Shown here: in pieces, positions 37,316-46,800 of the stretch | Layout: each line of letters opens with the position of its first letter | Position numbering within the stretch: position 1 is the first letter of the stretch | Source: an uncultured Opitutia bacterium | GTDB lineage: Bacteria > Verrucomicrobiota > Verrucomicrobiia > Opitutales > Opitutaceae | Length of the DNA: 64,000 nucleotides | Assembly (NCBI GenBank): GCA_903877135.1 | Contig: CAIRCN010000056.1 | Location: forward strand, 204,436-268,435 | Direction: 5' to 3' | Made by a program: the position numbers and the translations under genes | The notes under the pieces: model-generated | The model's input: the letters and a program-made list of their open reading frames with translations, nothing else | Databases searched by the model: none | What the model was told of the DNA's origin: nothing

Positions 37316-37381
37316 TTACTTCTTTTTGGCCGTCTTTTTTGCAGGCGCCTTGACGGGTTTCTTAGCAGCTTTCTTAGCCAT
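37316..37381 (-). CDS. 21-residue histone H1-like Lys/Ala/Pro peptide
   Basis: ATG 37381 to TAA 37316: a 21-residue peptide with 11 lysines, six alanines and three prolines (AKKAAKKPVKAPAKK core). A good Shine-Dalgarno GGAG sits nine bases before the ATG, and the strong terminator follows 8 bp after the stop, so it is a complete transcription unit. The composition is that of the DNA-binding tails of bacterial histone H1-like proteins. A role as nucleoid-binding peptide is inferred. It could instead be the remnant of a longer H1-like protein, but it has its own start and ribosome site. Confidence 0.75.
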   Translation of the reverse strand: MAKKAAKKPVKAPAKKTAKKK

Positions 37382-37586
37382 TCGTTTATTCTCCAGTTAT
37401 GTGTTTGTGCCCGGTATCCGGCACCGAATGATTCGGCATTGCGGACGCACGAGACAGTATGAAGTTCTCTCAACCGGCTTAGATGCGCAACACAAATGAG
37501 CACTTCGGCGATTATGGCGTCTCGTGCGGCAGTGCTTCCGCGCACTCTCGTCGTGACGTGGCGCTGTTGCACGTTACGATGCTCGC

Positions 37587-37919
37587 ATGGTCAAAGGTCA
37601 GAAAGTCGTTTGTGTTAACGACACGTTTCCTCCCGTCATCGTCGCGCTCTACAAACAGCTCCCGGTGAAGGGCGATGTTTACACGATCCGCGAGGTCTTC
37701 CTTGGCCGGGAAAAAATTGTGAAGGGCGGCGACTCCGCGACTGTCGGCCTTCTGCTCGAGGAACTGAAGAACCCGCCGGATCCGTTTCATCAAGGCAAAG
37801 AGGAACTCGGATTCTCGTCCGAACGGTTCGCGCCACTGGAGGAGTTGCCGCCGAAGGAAGCCGAGGAGGAGGCCGGCATCGGTCTCGGCGCTGCTGTCCC
37901 GAGCTACGGGTGGAACTGA
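37587..37919 (+). CDS. Conserved hypothetical protein
   Basis: 110 residues. The N-terminal 50 residues (VVCVNDTFPPVIVALYKQLPVKGDVYTIREV) look like a small beta-barrel protein of a type common in proteobacterial and verrucomicrobial genomes ('VxCxxDxFPP...LPVKGxxYTVR'), which I recall as hypothetical. The C-terminus is Glu-rich (PPKEAEEEAG). No partner genes are evident; it converges with the oxidoreductase gene. Function unknown. Confidence 0.7.
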   Translation: MVKGQKVVCVNDTFPPVIVALYKQLPVKGDVYTIREVFLGREKIVKGGDSATVGLLLEELKNPPDPFHQGKEELGFSSERFAPLEELPPKEAEEEAGIGLGAAVPSYGWN

Positions 37920-37967
37920 CCTCCGCGCCGGAGACGCGGGAAATTGCAGATCACAGCTTGGCGGGTC

Positions 37968-39149
37968 TCAGGCAGCGAAGTAGGCCGCGAGTCGGGCGGG
38001 AACGGGTGGCACGCGCAGTGGGATACCGCCGGCGCGGAGAGACTCCGTGGCGCGGCAACCAGTAGCGACGCTTTCCCGCGCGGCGATCGGCGAGGTGTCG
38101 GTCTTGCCGCCCTCGCGCGCGAAGCGCAGGAACTCCGTCATGATGCTGGGATCGGCGCCGCCGTGCGAACCTCGTGCCTGGGGGATTTTTATCGTGGCAT
38201 CGCCGCGATCTTTCCAGCTGGTGCGACGATTCCAGAGGCGGAGATAGGTGCCGGGTTCGCCGTTGCCAAAATTCTCCAGCCGGCCCTCGGTGCCGATGAC
38301 GGTGTAGTTGCGCCAGTAGTCGGGCGTGTAGTGGCACTGCGCATAGGTGGCGAACACGCCGTTATCGAGCCGCATCTGCACTGTGCTCAGATCCTCGACG
38401 TCGATGCAGTGGTTGAGCCCGCGGGCCGCTGTCGGTGGAAAGCCAGCGAGGTCATCCTCAGTGAGGAATATCTTGCGCGGTCCAGGGATCGCCGGCTGGC
38501 GGCCGGGGAGCCGGCCGTAGAGCGTTATGCCGCCGAGCGCGTTGATGAGCCGGCTGTAGCCGCCGCAAAGCCAGTGAATGACATCGATGTCGTGCGCGGC
38601 CTTTTGCAGGAGCAGGCCGTTGACGAAGCGCCGCTCCGCGTGCCAGTCACGGAAATAAAAATCGCCGCCGTGGCCGACAAAGTGCCGGCACCAACACGCC
38701 TTAACCTCGCCGATGGTGCCGGCGTCGATCAGCTCCTTCATTTTCCGCACGAAGGGCATGTGGCGCATGTTGTGGCCGAGATAGAGCCGGGCCTTGCCTT
38801 TCTGGGCGGCGCGCAGGATGTGGTCGCAGCCGGCGATGCTGAGCGCCATGGGCTTTTCGAGATAGACGGCGAGCCCGCGGCTAAGTGCGGCGACGGCGTG
38901 CTCCTCGTGCAAAAAATCCGGCGTCGAGATGATCACGGCGTCGAGGTCACGCGCCAGGAGCGCGTGGTAGTCTTGCATTGTGATAAGGTCCGGCCCATAG
39001 GCGGCGCGATTGCGTTCCAAGGTCGCGGGGCTCACGTCGCAGCACGCGACGACACGCGCGCCCTTGCCGGGACGATGCGCCATGCGGCCGAGGTTAGCTC
39101 CGCGCCCGCCGGAACCGATGATGCCCACAAGCAGGTCAGTTTTTTTCAT
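37968..39149 (-). CDS. Gfo/Idh/MocA-family oxidoreductase
   Basis: 393 residues from ATG 39149; the frame is open further upstream only inside the esterase gene. The N-terminal Rossmann fold has GIIGSGGRGANLG and the dinucleotide-site EKPMAL (AVYLEKPMAL, about residue 100), followed by the C-terminal alpha/beta domain with DIDVIHWLCGG (the family's His-containing HxxD-like site). Members are NAD(P)-linked dehydrogenases of sugars, inositols and related polyols. The start overlaps the esterase stop by 14 bp, so they share a transcript; substrate unknown. Confidence 0.9.
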   Translation of the reverse strand: MKKTDLLVGIIGSGGRGANLGRMAHRPGKGARVVACCDVSPATLERNRAAYGPDLITMQDYHALLARDLDAVIISTPDFLHEEHAVAALSRGLAVYLEKPMALSIAGCDHILRAAQKGKARLYLGHNMRHMPFVRKMKELIDAGTIGEVKACWCRHFVGHGGDFYFRDWHAERRFVNGLLLQKAAHDIDVIHWLCGGYSRLINALGGITLYGRLPGRQPAIPGPRKIFLTEDDLAGFPPTAARGLNHCIDVEDLSTVQMRLDNGVFATYAQCHYTPDYWRNYTVIGTEGRLENFGNGEPGTYLRLWNRRTSWKDRGDATIKIPQARGSHGGADPSIMTEFLRFAREGGKTDTSPIAARESVATGCRATESLRAGGIPLRVPPVPARLAAYFAA

Positions 39150-40020
39150 GGGGAGAGGGACGAGGTTGGGCGGGAAAAGCCCAGTGGAGAAATTCGGGCA
39201 ACGCGCGCGCCCACGTATCCGGATTGTGCTCACCGCCGGGAATCTCGACGTAGACCACTTCGGTGCCACGACAGAAACCCCGCGCGACCAACTCGTCGAT
39301 GAGCTCGGTGGTGTCCTGGATGGCGTCGATCACACCGTTGCCATCACGGTCAGCGGTCTCGTCGGCGGTCCCGGCTTCAAACCACAGACGCAGATTAGGC
39401 CGGTGGGCGGTCTTGCGCACGCGCCCGTGGGCGATACGCGTGGCTTGTTGCGCGGCCACGGTAGCATCGCTCGTCCGCCACCAGAACGAGCCGGAGAAGA
39501 CGCCCACGCAGCTGAAAACATCCGGGCGCCGCCAGGCGAGATCGAAGGCGGCGAGACCGCCGAGCGATGCGCCCATCATGGCCGTGTGGGCCGGCCCGCG
39601 GCGCACGCGATAGCGCCGTTGCAGCCACGGCAGCACGGTGTCGGTCACGAAGGCCTGAAGCTCCGCGGCACGCGCGCCTTGGCCTTGGGTGTTGGGCACA
39701 TCGGCTGTGCCGTAGTCGACGAGCCGGTGGGGGCCGGCAGAGATTGCCGCGACGATGGGGGTGTCGCCACCCGCGGTGTGATGGCGGTCAAGCGCCTCGG
39801 CCAGGCGCCATGCGGCCATGTCCTGACCATCCATTGCGATGAGCAGCGGCCACGAGCGGGAGGGGATGTCTTCGTAATCCGGCGGAAGAAACACGGTCAC
39901 CGTCCGAGTGCCGTCGAGTGTGGGTGCAAACAAGTCCCGTGGTTTATCGATGGTGGCTCCGGCTGGCCGGCACAACAGGAGCGACAGCAGGGCGAATAGG
40001 GTGGGCGGTTTACCAGGCAT
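39136..40020 (-). CDS. Exported alpha/beta-hydrolase (esterase D/IroE-like)
   Basis: 294 residues with a signal peptide (PGKPPTLFALLSLLLCRPAGA). The family's nucleophile elbow is GASLGGLAAF (MMGASLGG, Ser near 150), oxyanion features come before it (LLIAMDGQDMAAW), and an acid/His part lies near the end (GGEHNPDTWARAL, His near 274). It fits the putative-esterase family that includes feruloyl and enterobactin esterases. It is the second gene of the AraC-esterase-oxidoreductase operon, 3 bp after the AraC stop. Confidence 0.88.
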   Translation of the reverse strand: MPGKPPTLFALLSLLLCRPAGATIDKPRDLFAPTLDGTRTVTVFLPPDYEDIPSRSWPLLIAMDGQDMAAWRLAEALDRHHTAGGDTPIVAAISAGPHRLVDYGTADVPNTQGQGARAAELQAFVTDTVLPWLQRRYRVRRGPAHTAMMGASLGGLAAFDLAWRRPDVFSCVGVFSGSFWWRTSDATVAAQQATRIAHGRVRKTAHRPNLRLWFEAGTADETADRDGNGVIDAIQDTTELIDELVARGFCRGTEVVYVEIPGGEHNPDTWARALPEFLHWAFPAQPRPSPHEKN

Positions 40021-40023
40021 TTT

Positions 40024-40872
40024 TCAGATGGAAACAGGACGGTGATGGCGCCGGTAGGCAAGTGGACGGAGATCGCGCGTGTGGGCGGCGAACGCCGCAT
40101 AAAACGGCGCCACGGACGAAAAACCACTCTCCATCGCGACGTCGAGCACCTTCAGGTCACTCATGATGAGCAGGCGTTGGGCGTGCGAGACGCGCAGTCG
40201 TGTGAGGTATTCCCACACGGTCATGCCACACTGCTTCTTGAAGACGCGCATGAGGTATTTCGGGTGCAAGCCCGCGTCGGTGGCAATGGCCTGCACGGTC
40301 AGCGGCTCGCGGTAATGCTGAGCGATAAAGTGCGTGATGCGCGCGATAAGCGCTGTGCCGCCTTCGCCCGCGGAGCTGTGCCCTAGCCGTCGTGGCATGC
40401 CGAGGGCCAGCCGGTGAAAACGCGCCTCGATCTCCAACTGCATCACACGCCGCCGGTCGGCATCGCCGCTGGCGGCATCGGCCAGCCAGTGTTTGAGCAG
40501 TGCGCTGTCGGCAGGGTCGGGCGGCGCGGCGACGATCGCTCCGGCGAGCAGTCGGTCGGGCAGTCCGTTAGGCAGCCGCCACTGCAGGAACCAGGCAAGC
40601 GGCAGCGTGACCCAGATGCCGTTGCCGACGATGCCCGGCGCCAACGTCTGGTGCGGCACGCCGCCCCACAGCACCGAGAAACGCCCGGCCTCGATCGGCG
40701 AAACCGCCCCGCCGTGCAGGTAGGCAAAGCCGCCATCGAACAGGAAGTTCACTTCGATGTCTGGGTGCGTGTGCGGCACCTCCATCGACTGGCCCCCCGT
40801 CATCCTCCAGATGCGAAACCCATGCGCCGGTTCGTGCCGGTCGGCGGGTTTGGGGTGGAGAGGGCGGCGCAT
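40024..40872 (-). CDS. AraC-family transcriptional regulator with N-terminal cupin-like domain
   Basis: 282 residues. The N-terminal ~140 residues form a beta-rich ligand domain (HTHPDIEVNFLFDGGFAYLHG). The C-terminal ~100 carry two helix-turn-helix motifs (QAIATDAGLHPKYLMRVFK, then DVAMESGFSSVAPFYAAF). It heads the minus-strand operon with the esterase and oxidoreductase genes and is divergent from the PhyH gene. The 76-bp gap between them holds inverted repeats that are probable binding sites. Confidence 0.92.
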   Translation of the reverse strand: MRRPLHPKPADRHEPAHGFRIWRMTGGQSMEVPHTHPDIEVNFLFDGGFAYLHGGAVSPIEAGRFSVLWGGVPHQTLAPGIVGNGIWVTLPLAWFLQWRLPNGLPDRLLAGAIVAAPPDPADSALLKHWLADAASGDADRRRVMQLEIEARFHRLALGMPRRLGHSSAGEGGTALIARITHFIAQHYREPLTVQAIATDAGLHPKYLMRVFKKQCGMTVWEYLTRLRVSHAQRLLIMSDLKVLDVAMESGFSSVAPFYAAFAAHTRDLRPLAYRRHHRPVSI

Positions 40873-40895
40873 AAAGGTTACCTAATGAGAATATC

Positions 40896-40934
40896 TTCGG
40901 ATTAAACGAAAAGATTTTTCCGAATAGTTCGTTT
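40896..40934. promoter_or_regulatory. Overlapping inverted repeats in the AraC/PhyH divergent promoter region
   Basis: TTCGGA (40896-40901) pairs with TCCGAA (40919-40924), and AAACGAA (40904-40910) pairs with TTCGTTT (40928-40934). The gap is AT-rich against a GC-rich background. The arrangement of two overlapping dyads between a regulator and its likely target suggests operator sites. Which protein binds is inferred from position. Confidence 0.5.
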
Positions 40935-40948
40935 ACTGTGCCGGTAAT

Positions 40949-41860
40949 ATGGAGCAACGCTTTCTTCCCCACCACACGGTTCCACCGCTCGTCAACGTGC
41001 CCGAGGCCCGCGTGCCGACGGACCTCGAAGAATATCTCTTCGACCTAAACGGCTTCGTCATCCTGCGCGGCGTTCTCTCCAAGGAGGAGGTTGCCGATGC
41101 CAACGCCCGCATCGACACCATCCCGCGCTCGCTGCCGCGCAGCGGCTGGCACGGCTGGGTGCAGCGTGAGGACCATCCCGAGCACCGCGGCATCAGCTAC
41201 CAGCAGGTTTACGAACTCGGCGGCGCGTTCGAGCGGATGATCGACCATCCAAACTACATCAACCACGTGCTGCGCTTCATCGGCGGCCACGACACCTTCG
41301 ACTACCACCACGGCCCGGCGTTCATCGACGAGAATTTCTACACCATCCGCGGCCCCGGCGAGGCGATCCCGCTGCACGCGGGCGGCCATGACCACGCCAA
41401 ACGCATGTCGTTTGGCTATCACAACGGCCGTTTTCACTGCAACCAGATCAACGTGCTCATCGCTTTCACCGACATCGGGCCCGGCGACGGCGCCACCATG
41501 GTCATCCCCGGTTCGCACAAGTCCAACATCGTCCACCCTGAGTTTCTGCGACCGAAGCGGCAGAGCGAGTGGGCCGACGGCGGTGGCGGTTCGGTCGATG
41601 GTGTGGCGGGGGCTGTCGAAGTGCACATGCAGGCGGGCGACGCGATCGTGTTCGTTGACGCCACCTGTCACGGTTCGGCCAAGCGCGTCAACGTCGGTGA
41701 GCGCAAGATTGCGGTCTACCGCTACGGCTCGTCGTGGAACCGCACGCGCTGGGGCTACCACGCCTCGCCGGAGTTGCTGGCGCGGGCGAATCCTTTCGCG
41801 CGAAAGCTGATTCACCCGCAGGAATACATCCGCCCGCCCGGCACCGCGCCGCGGTGGTGA
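40949..41860 (+). CDS. Phytanoyl-CoA dioxygenase (PhyH)-family oxygenase
   Basis: 303 residues. The family's jelly-roll core shows a DLNGFVILRGVLSKEEV N-terminus and candidate iron ligands in PLHAGGHDHAKRM and CNQINVLIAFTDIGPGDGAT, then the distal HGS with an Arg (DATCHGSAKRVN). GSHKSNIVHPEF is the conserved post-metal block. Members use Fe(II) and 2-oxoglutarate to hydroxylate varied substrates. It is divergent from the AraC gene and probably controlled by it. Exact metal ligands should not be read as certain. Confidence 0.88.
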   Translation: MEQRFLPHHTVPPLVNVPEARVPTDLEEYLFDLNGFVILRGVLSKEEVADANARIDTIPRSLPRSGWHGWVQREDHPEHRGISYQQVYELGGAFERMIDHPNYINHVLRFIGGHDTFDYHHGPAFIDENFYTIRGPGEAIPLHAGGHDHAKRMSFGYHNGRFHCNQINVLIAFTDIGPGDGATMVIPGSHKSNIVHPEFLRPKRQSEWADGGGGSVDGVAGAVEVHMQAGDAIVFVDATCHGSAKRVNVGERKIAVYRYGSSWNRTRWGYHASPELLARANPFARKLIHPQEYIRPPGTAPRW

Positions 41861-42101
41861 CACCCAAGATTTTTTAGAGCGACTGGCGCCGTGCCGCCCT
41901 CGGCACGAAGTCGAAACGCGGCGAGAGCGCCGTGTTCCCAAAAACCGTCGTGGATATATGCTTTCTTTCGATTGCTCCATATGAGCTCAACCAAGAAATT
42001 TTCTACCTTTCTCGAATCCGAGATGTAGGTTGATGGCTACCGTATTTACAAGACGGCCTTGCGGAGGTTAAGAGTGGCGCGCAGCTTCCTCACCGCCACA
42101 C

Positions 42102-43370
42102 TTGAAACGGATTATTCCACTCCTCTTCGCTCTTATGGCTGTTCTTACGACGCGTCACAGCATGGCTGCGCCCCTGCCGGACACTGTGCCCGCCGCCGTC
42201 GGAATTTCCGCGGAGCGACTGGAGCGGCTACATGCCCTCGTGCAGGGCTACGTTGACCGCGGGCAGTTGGCCGGCGTTATTACCCTGATCGCGCGGGATG
42301 GAAAAATCGCCGATGTGCGCACCTACGGGTCGCGCGAACTCGAACCAAAACTTCCGATGCAGCGCGATACGCTATTCCGATTGGCCTCGATGACGAAATT
42401 GGTGACGGCTGTGGCGGTATTACAACTGTTTGAGGAGGGCCGGTTCGGGCTCGAAGACCCGGTCGGAGATTACATTCCTGAATTGAAGCACATGCGTGTC
42501 CTGACCGGCGGAGACCGTGAACATCCACAGTTTGTCGAGGCCCGGGCGATTATGATCCGCCATCTCCTCACGCATACGTCCGGCCTTGCGCCCGCAGGCT
42601 CGGGCGCCTCGGTGCTGCAACCGCTTTATGACCGGGTCCAATCCGCCGAGCATACCAGCCTCCAGGCGTTGATCACGGATTTCTCCGGTCTTCCACTTTG
42701 CAATCAACCGGGGGATGCCATGCACTACGGTGAGAGTTACGAGGTGCTGGGTTATCTGGTGCAGGTGGTGTCCGGCCAGCCATTCGACGCTTATGTCCAT
42801 GACCGCATCTTTGCGCCCCTCGGCATGCCCGACACTTTTTTCCAAGTGCCGAAAGAAAAACAGGCGCGGCTGGCCCAAACCTATATTCACGAACCCGGCA
42901 AGGGCCTTGCACTGCGAGTGAGGTCGACCAACCCCTACTATCTCGGCGGGCCGGGCTATCCGCGCGGGAGCGGCGGTCTGGTTTCGACGGCGGATGACTT
43001 TGCACGTTTCGGCCAAATGTTACTCAACGGTGGCGAACTGGGCGGCGCGCATATTCTCAGTCCGAAGATTGTCCAGCTCATGCTCACCGACCATCTGACG
43101 GACTTGAAAGAGCCCAACACTTTCCTTCAGCCGTTCGAGTCCTACGGATTTGGCGTCAGCGTGCGGCTGACCCTGTCGACCGGCCCGACGCCCGGCTCGG
43201 TGGGACAATTCGGATGGACGGGCGCGGCGACCACTTATTGCAGCATGGACCCGAAGGAGGGAACAGTGGCACTGTTTCTTGCGCAACACTACCCGTGGAA
43301 CGAATATGACGTCTTCTCGAAATTCAGCACGGTTTTCTACCAGGCGCTCGTAGAGCGCCGGGACCGGTGA
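42102..43370 (+). CDS. Serine hydrolase, beta-lactamase/class C-like (EstB type), exported
   Basis: 422 residues from TTG 42102, chosen because it gives a signal peptide (KRIIPLLFALMAVLTTRHSMA); later ATGs cut into it. The nucleophile motif is SMTK (Ser96, Lys99). The family's second Tyr element is YGESYEVLGYLVQ (about 209-221), and the GxSGGLVSTADDFARFGQML block and a final WTGAATT match class C-like esterases/peptidases. It probably hydrolyses esters or D-amino-acid peptides in the periplasm. It stands alone. Confidence 0.9.
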   Translation: MKRIIPLLFALMAVLTTRHSMAAPLPDTVPAAVGISAERLERLHALVQGYVDRGQLAGVITLIARDGKIADVRTYGSRELEPKLPMQRDTLFRLASMTKLVTAVAVLQLFEEGRFGLEDPVGDYIPELKHMRVLTGGDREHPQFVEARAIMIRHLLTHTSGLAPAGSGASVLQPLYDRVQSAEHTSLQALITDFSGLPLCNQPGDAMHYGESYEVLGYLVQVVSGQPFDAYVHDRIFAPLGMPDTFFQVPKEKQARLAQTYIHEPGKGLALRVRSTNPYYLGGPGYPRGSGGLVSTADDFARFGQMLLNGGELGGAHILSPKIVQLMLTDHLTDLKEPNTFLQPFESYGFGVSVRLTLSTGPTPGSVGQFGWTGAATTYCSMDPKEGTVALFLAQHYPWNEYDVFSKFSTVFYQALVERRDR

Positions 43371-43453
43371 GTTCCCCGGCTTTGCTTCTAAATTTCACAA
43401 CGTTTTTCAGTTCAGCTGCGGTGGTAAGGCTGCAGGGTGACCCCGCCAGACGC

Positions 43454-43855
43454 TTACGATGTCTTCGGTGGGGCCGGCGCAGGCTGCACGGCGAGGGATA
43501 ATTTGCCGTATTGCAGGGCCGCGCCGGGAATGGCGACGAAGTAGGTGCCGCGTAAATCCCGCCTGTTCAGCAAGCCACGGATTTTGATCGTAAACCCTTC
43601 CGCGAGTTTTCCCTCGAGTTCGCACCAGCCGCCGATGAAGCGGCCCTTCAGTTGACCCGAGCCCGAGAGCGGCGCGTCGGTTTTCAACTCCGCCTTTGCC
43701 TGAGTGCCGTTGAGCACGAGGGTAAGGTGCATCACGCCTTTGCCCTCGGTTGTCGTATTCGTGGCGGAACCGACAAGAGTCAGGGTGCGCGAGGGTGCGG
43801 GCGCGGCGAGTAGCGGCGCGCAGGCGATGATGAAAAACAGAAGCAGGCGTTTCAT
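43454..43855 (-). CDS. Small secreted protein coupled to an AsmA-like gene
   Basis: 133 residues with a signal peptide (KRLLLFFIIACAPLLA). The mature part is beta-rich (LTLVGSATNTTTEG through LSLAVQPAP) and ends with a Pro-rich tail. I do not recognise a family. Its ATG overlaps the stop of the 1414-residue gene by 4 bp, so it is translated with it. The arrangement resembles the small YnbE/YdbL partners of YdbH, which is an analogy from layout only. Confidence 0.75.
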   Translation of the reverse strand: MKRLLLFFIIACAPLLAAPAPSRTLTLVGSATNTTTEGKGVMHLTLVLNGTQAKAELKTDAPLSGSGQLKGRFIGGWCELEGKLAEGFTIKIRGLLNRRDLRGTYFVAIPGAALQYGKLSLAVQPAPAPPKTS

Positions 43856-46800
43856 GGCGACGGCGGCGCGACCGTTTTCTTTGGTGGGGCGTTTTTCTTT
43901 TTGTTCACCTCGTCCTGGAGTTTGCGCATCAGCATGCCCCAGGTGCCCTTGGAGCCGCCGACGGCTTTTGCGAGCAGATCATAGAGCGGCCGCGTGTCGG
44001 GCTGGCCCACTTTTCCGCCGATGGCGAAGGGCTCCTTCATCGGCCGGTAACCGGTGTCGTCCGGTTTCCAGCGCAGAAGGCTCATGCCGCTGAGGATCAC
44101 GGCGGTGTCGTCCTTGGCGGCGAGGTCGAAGGACATTTCCAGCGGGTGCTGCATGAGTGGTTCATCGCTGGCGGCGATGCGACCATGGGCAAGCAGCCGG
44201 GCTTGGGGAGACTGGATGCGCAGTTCCTGCAGCGTCACCTCGCCGTTGGTGGTGCGCTGGCCGGCGACGTGCACGGTGTCGACCGGCATCTCGGCAAATT
44301 TTTTTAACAGTCGGCCCAGTGCGCGCAGTTCAGGTGAAAGCAGAATCGAGCCGCCAAACACCACGGCGGTCGCGATGGCATCCTGTTTTGGCACCTGCAG
44401 GCGCACGACGCCGGGTCCGCCTTCGGCCGTGAAAGTGACTTCGGCGCGGTTGATCAGGTCGAGGGGCAGGTTGCCGCGACTGTGTGCGGTGGCCTTGATG
44501 TTGAGGTGAGCCTCGACGGAGGCGAGTTCGTTGCGGAAAACCGTTTGCACGACGCGCGCCGAGTCGAACTGCTCGATGCCAAACTCGCCCGCGACCTCAT
44601 AGGTGGACGCAGGGTTTTCGGGTCGGTAATCGAGTTGCAGACGACCGCCCCAGCGACCAGCAAACATCGCTCCGCTGAGGTCGCTGAGCACCAGCTCGCG
44701 GTCGCGCAGATCGAGCCGGCCGCGCACGCCGTCGATGCGATAAGGCGCGTATTGCAGCGTGGCGATATCGAGCTCGAAGCGTCCGCGCAGTGGCCCCCAG
44801 AGCGGCTGGTCGGGCTTAGGAGTATATTTCAGGCGCGACGGCTTGGGCGGTGAACTTGCGGCGACAGGCGGCGGAGTGGAGGCGCTTTTGGCCGGCGGCA
44901 GAAATGCCGTGACGAGCGCCAGCAGGCCGTTCACGTCAATAAACGAACTGTGAAAACCCGACGCGATTACGAGGTTGCTCTGGTTCAAGTTGAACGCCGC
45001 CTCGAAGCGCGCGTCGGTGGGCTGCGGGCTCGTGGCGAGGCCAAGCGCCACATCGGCGGTGAGTGTCTGCTCGGGCGATAGCTGGCCGTGCGCGGAGAAC
45101 TCGAAGGTCGGGATGGTCCCCTGACCGTTGGCGGCGGGCACGCCTTCGAGCCGACCCCAGACCTCGAGCGGGTCGTGGCCGAGCAAGCCGCCGTTGATGC
45201 GCGTCACGAGCGTGCCAGCGCGAGGAATGCCGCGCGCTGCGAGCGCTGCTTCGGCGCTCAGCGGCCCGAAATCCACGCGGCTGCTCAGCTCGAGCGAATT
45301 TGGCAGCAGGCGCCCGGTGTTGCCGAGCAGGTTGAGCGCTAGGTCGAGATCGACGGCGCGGCGCCCGCCGACATCGATGGCGCCATCGGTCAGGTAGGCC
45401 GTGGCGGAGTAGGCGAGGATGAATTTCGGCAGGGGCACGCAGTTGAAATCCAAATCCAGCCCTGGGTAGAAACTGAACTCGGTGTCGCGCGCCATCTCGC
45501 GTCCGTCGAACACCGCCGCAAAATCGCGCACGTGCACCGGTTTTTGCGCCCGCAGCTGGTATTTCGTGAACTGCGCGGTGAGCAGCAGATCGCAGGGCTG
45601 CAGTGTGCCGTCGAGAACGAGCTTGCCAGTCCACGGACGCAGCCACGCGAGCGGCAGAGCTTCGACCTTCAACCGCAGCGGCGAGAGCGTGGCAGTGGTA
45701 AAAACACCGTTGTTGGAAAGGCCAAATAAAAACGGTTGAGTCGCCTCCAGCGAAAACAGTTCGCCACCGCGGTTGTTGATTTTCAGGGCGAGCTCGTCGA
45801 CGGCGACGAGGCGGCTCGTCTGGTTGTGCAAGCGGGCACGAACCACGGCGTGGATCGGGCCGAAGGTTTCGGCGCTGTGCGGCAGCGCGGGCAAGTCGAC
45901 GTCAAACGCGACGGCGGTGGAACCCTGGCGGTCGGCGAGGATGGCGTCGAACGCGATGCTGCCCGTCACGCGTTCACCCGTGCGACTCTCGACCGTCATG
46001 CCGGCGAGGCGGAACGTGCCGTGCCCCGCGCCAAAATCGAGCATGGGCGCCATCTGCCCGCCGCCCTCGAAAAAGGTGCGCCCACCGACAGCGATCGAGA
46101 GGTCGGCCACCCGCCACGGCACGGCTGAGTCGAGCGTCAGCCTGCCGTCAGGCGCGGAATGCAGCACCGTCTCGCCCTCGATCACGTCGCCGCCGATTGT
46201 CCAGGCTGGGAACCAGCGGGAAACCCACGCGAGCGGCAGATGTTGAAAACGCAGGCGCAACCACTCAGCGTTTTTGCCGGTGACCGCGGTTTTGAGATGG
46301 TCGAGGTCGAGCGATAGCGGCTGGAGAAAACGCAGACTGACGTAGGGCGTGACCTTGGCGTCGCGCCGCGCGGAAAAGCCGAGTTTGTCGATGCGAAGCT
46401 GCCGGCCGGATTGCGTGATGTCCCAGAGGGTGTTGAGAGTGAAAGGCACATTTTTCCCGGCGCCGGCGAGCAGGGATGGCAGCGTGCCGTGCAGCGCGCC
46501 GGTGGCGTGCAAGGTATGATTGGCGAGTGTGAACGCCACCGCCACGCGCCCGTCAACTTTGTCCTCGTGGCTGGCCGTCGCGATAAAATCCTCGATCGTG
46601 ACGGAAAGTTGCTGGGCGGATAACTCCGCGACGGGGCTGAAAGTGAAATTCACGATCGGCGTCACTGGCACTGGCGATTTCACCAACGCCACCGGCCCGA
46701 GCGTGCACGGATACACTGGAGTCAGCCGCAGGCCTAGTGCGGGGGTGGGCGCGAGCGTCCACTGACCGCTAAACTCGGCCGGCCCGAGCTGGACTCTGGC

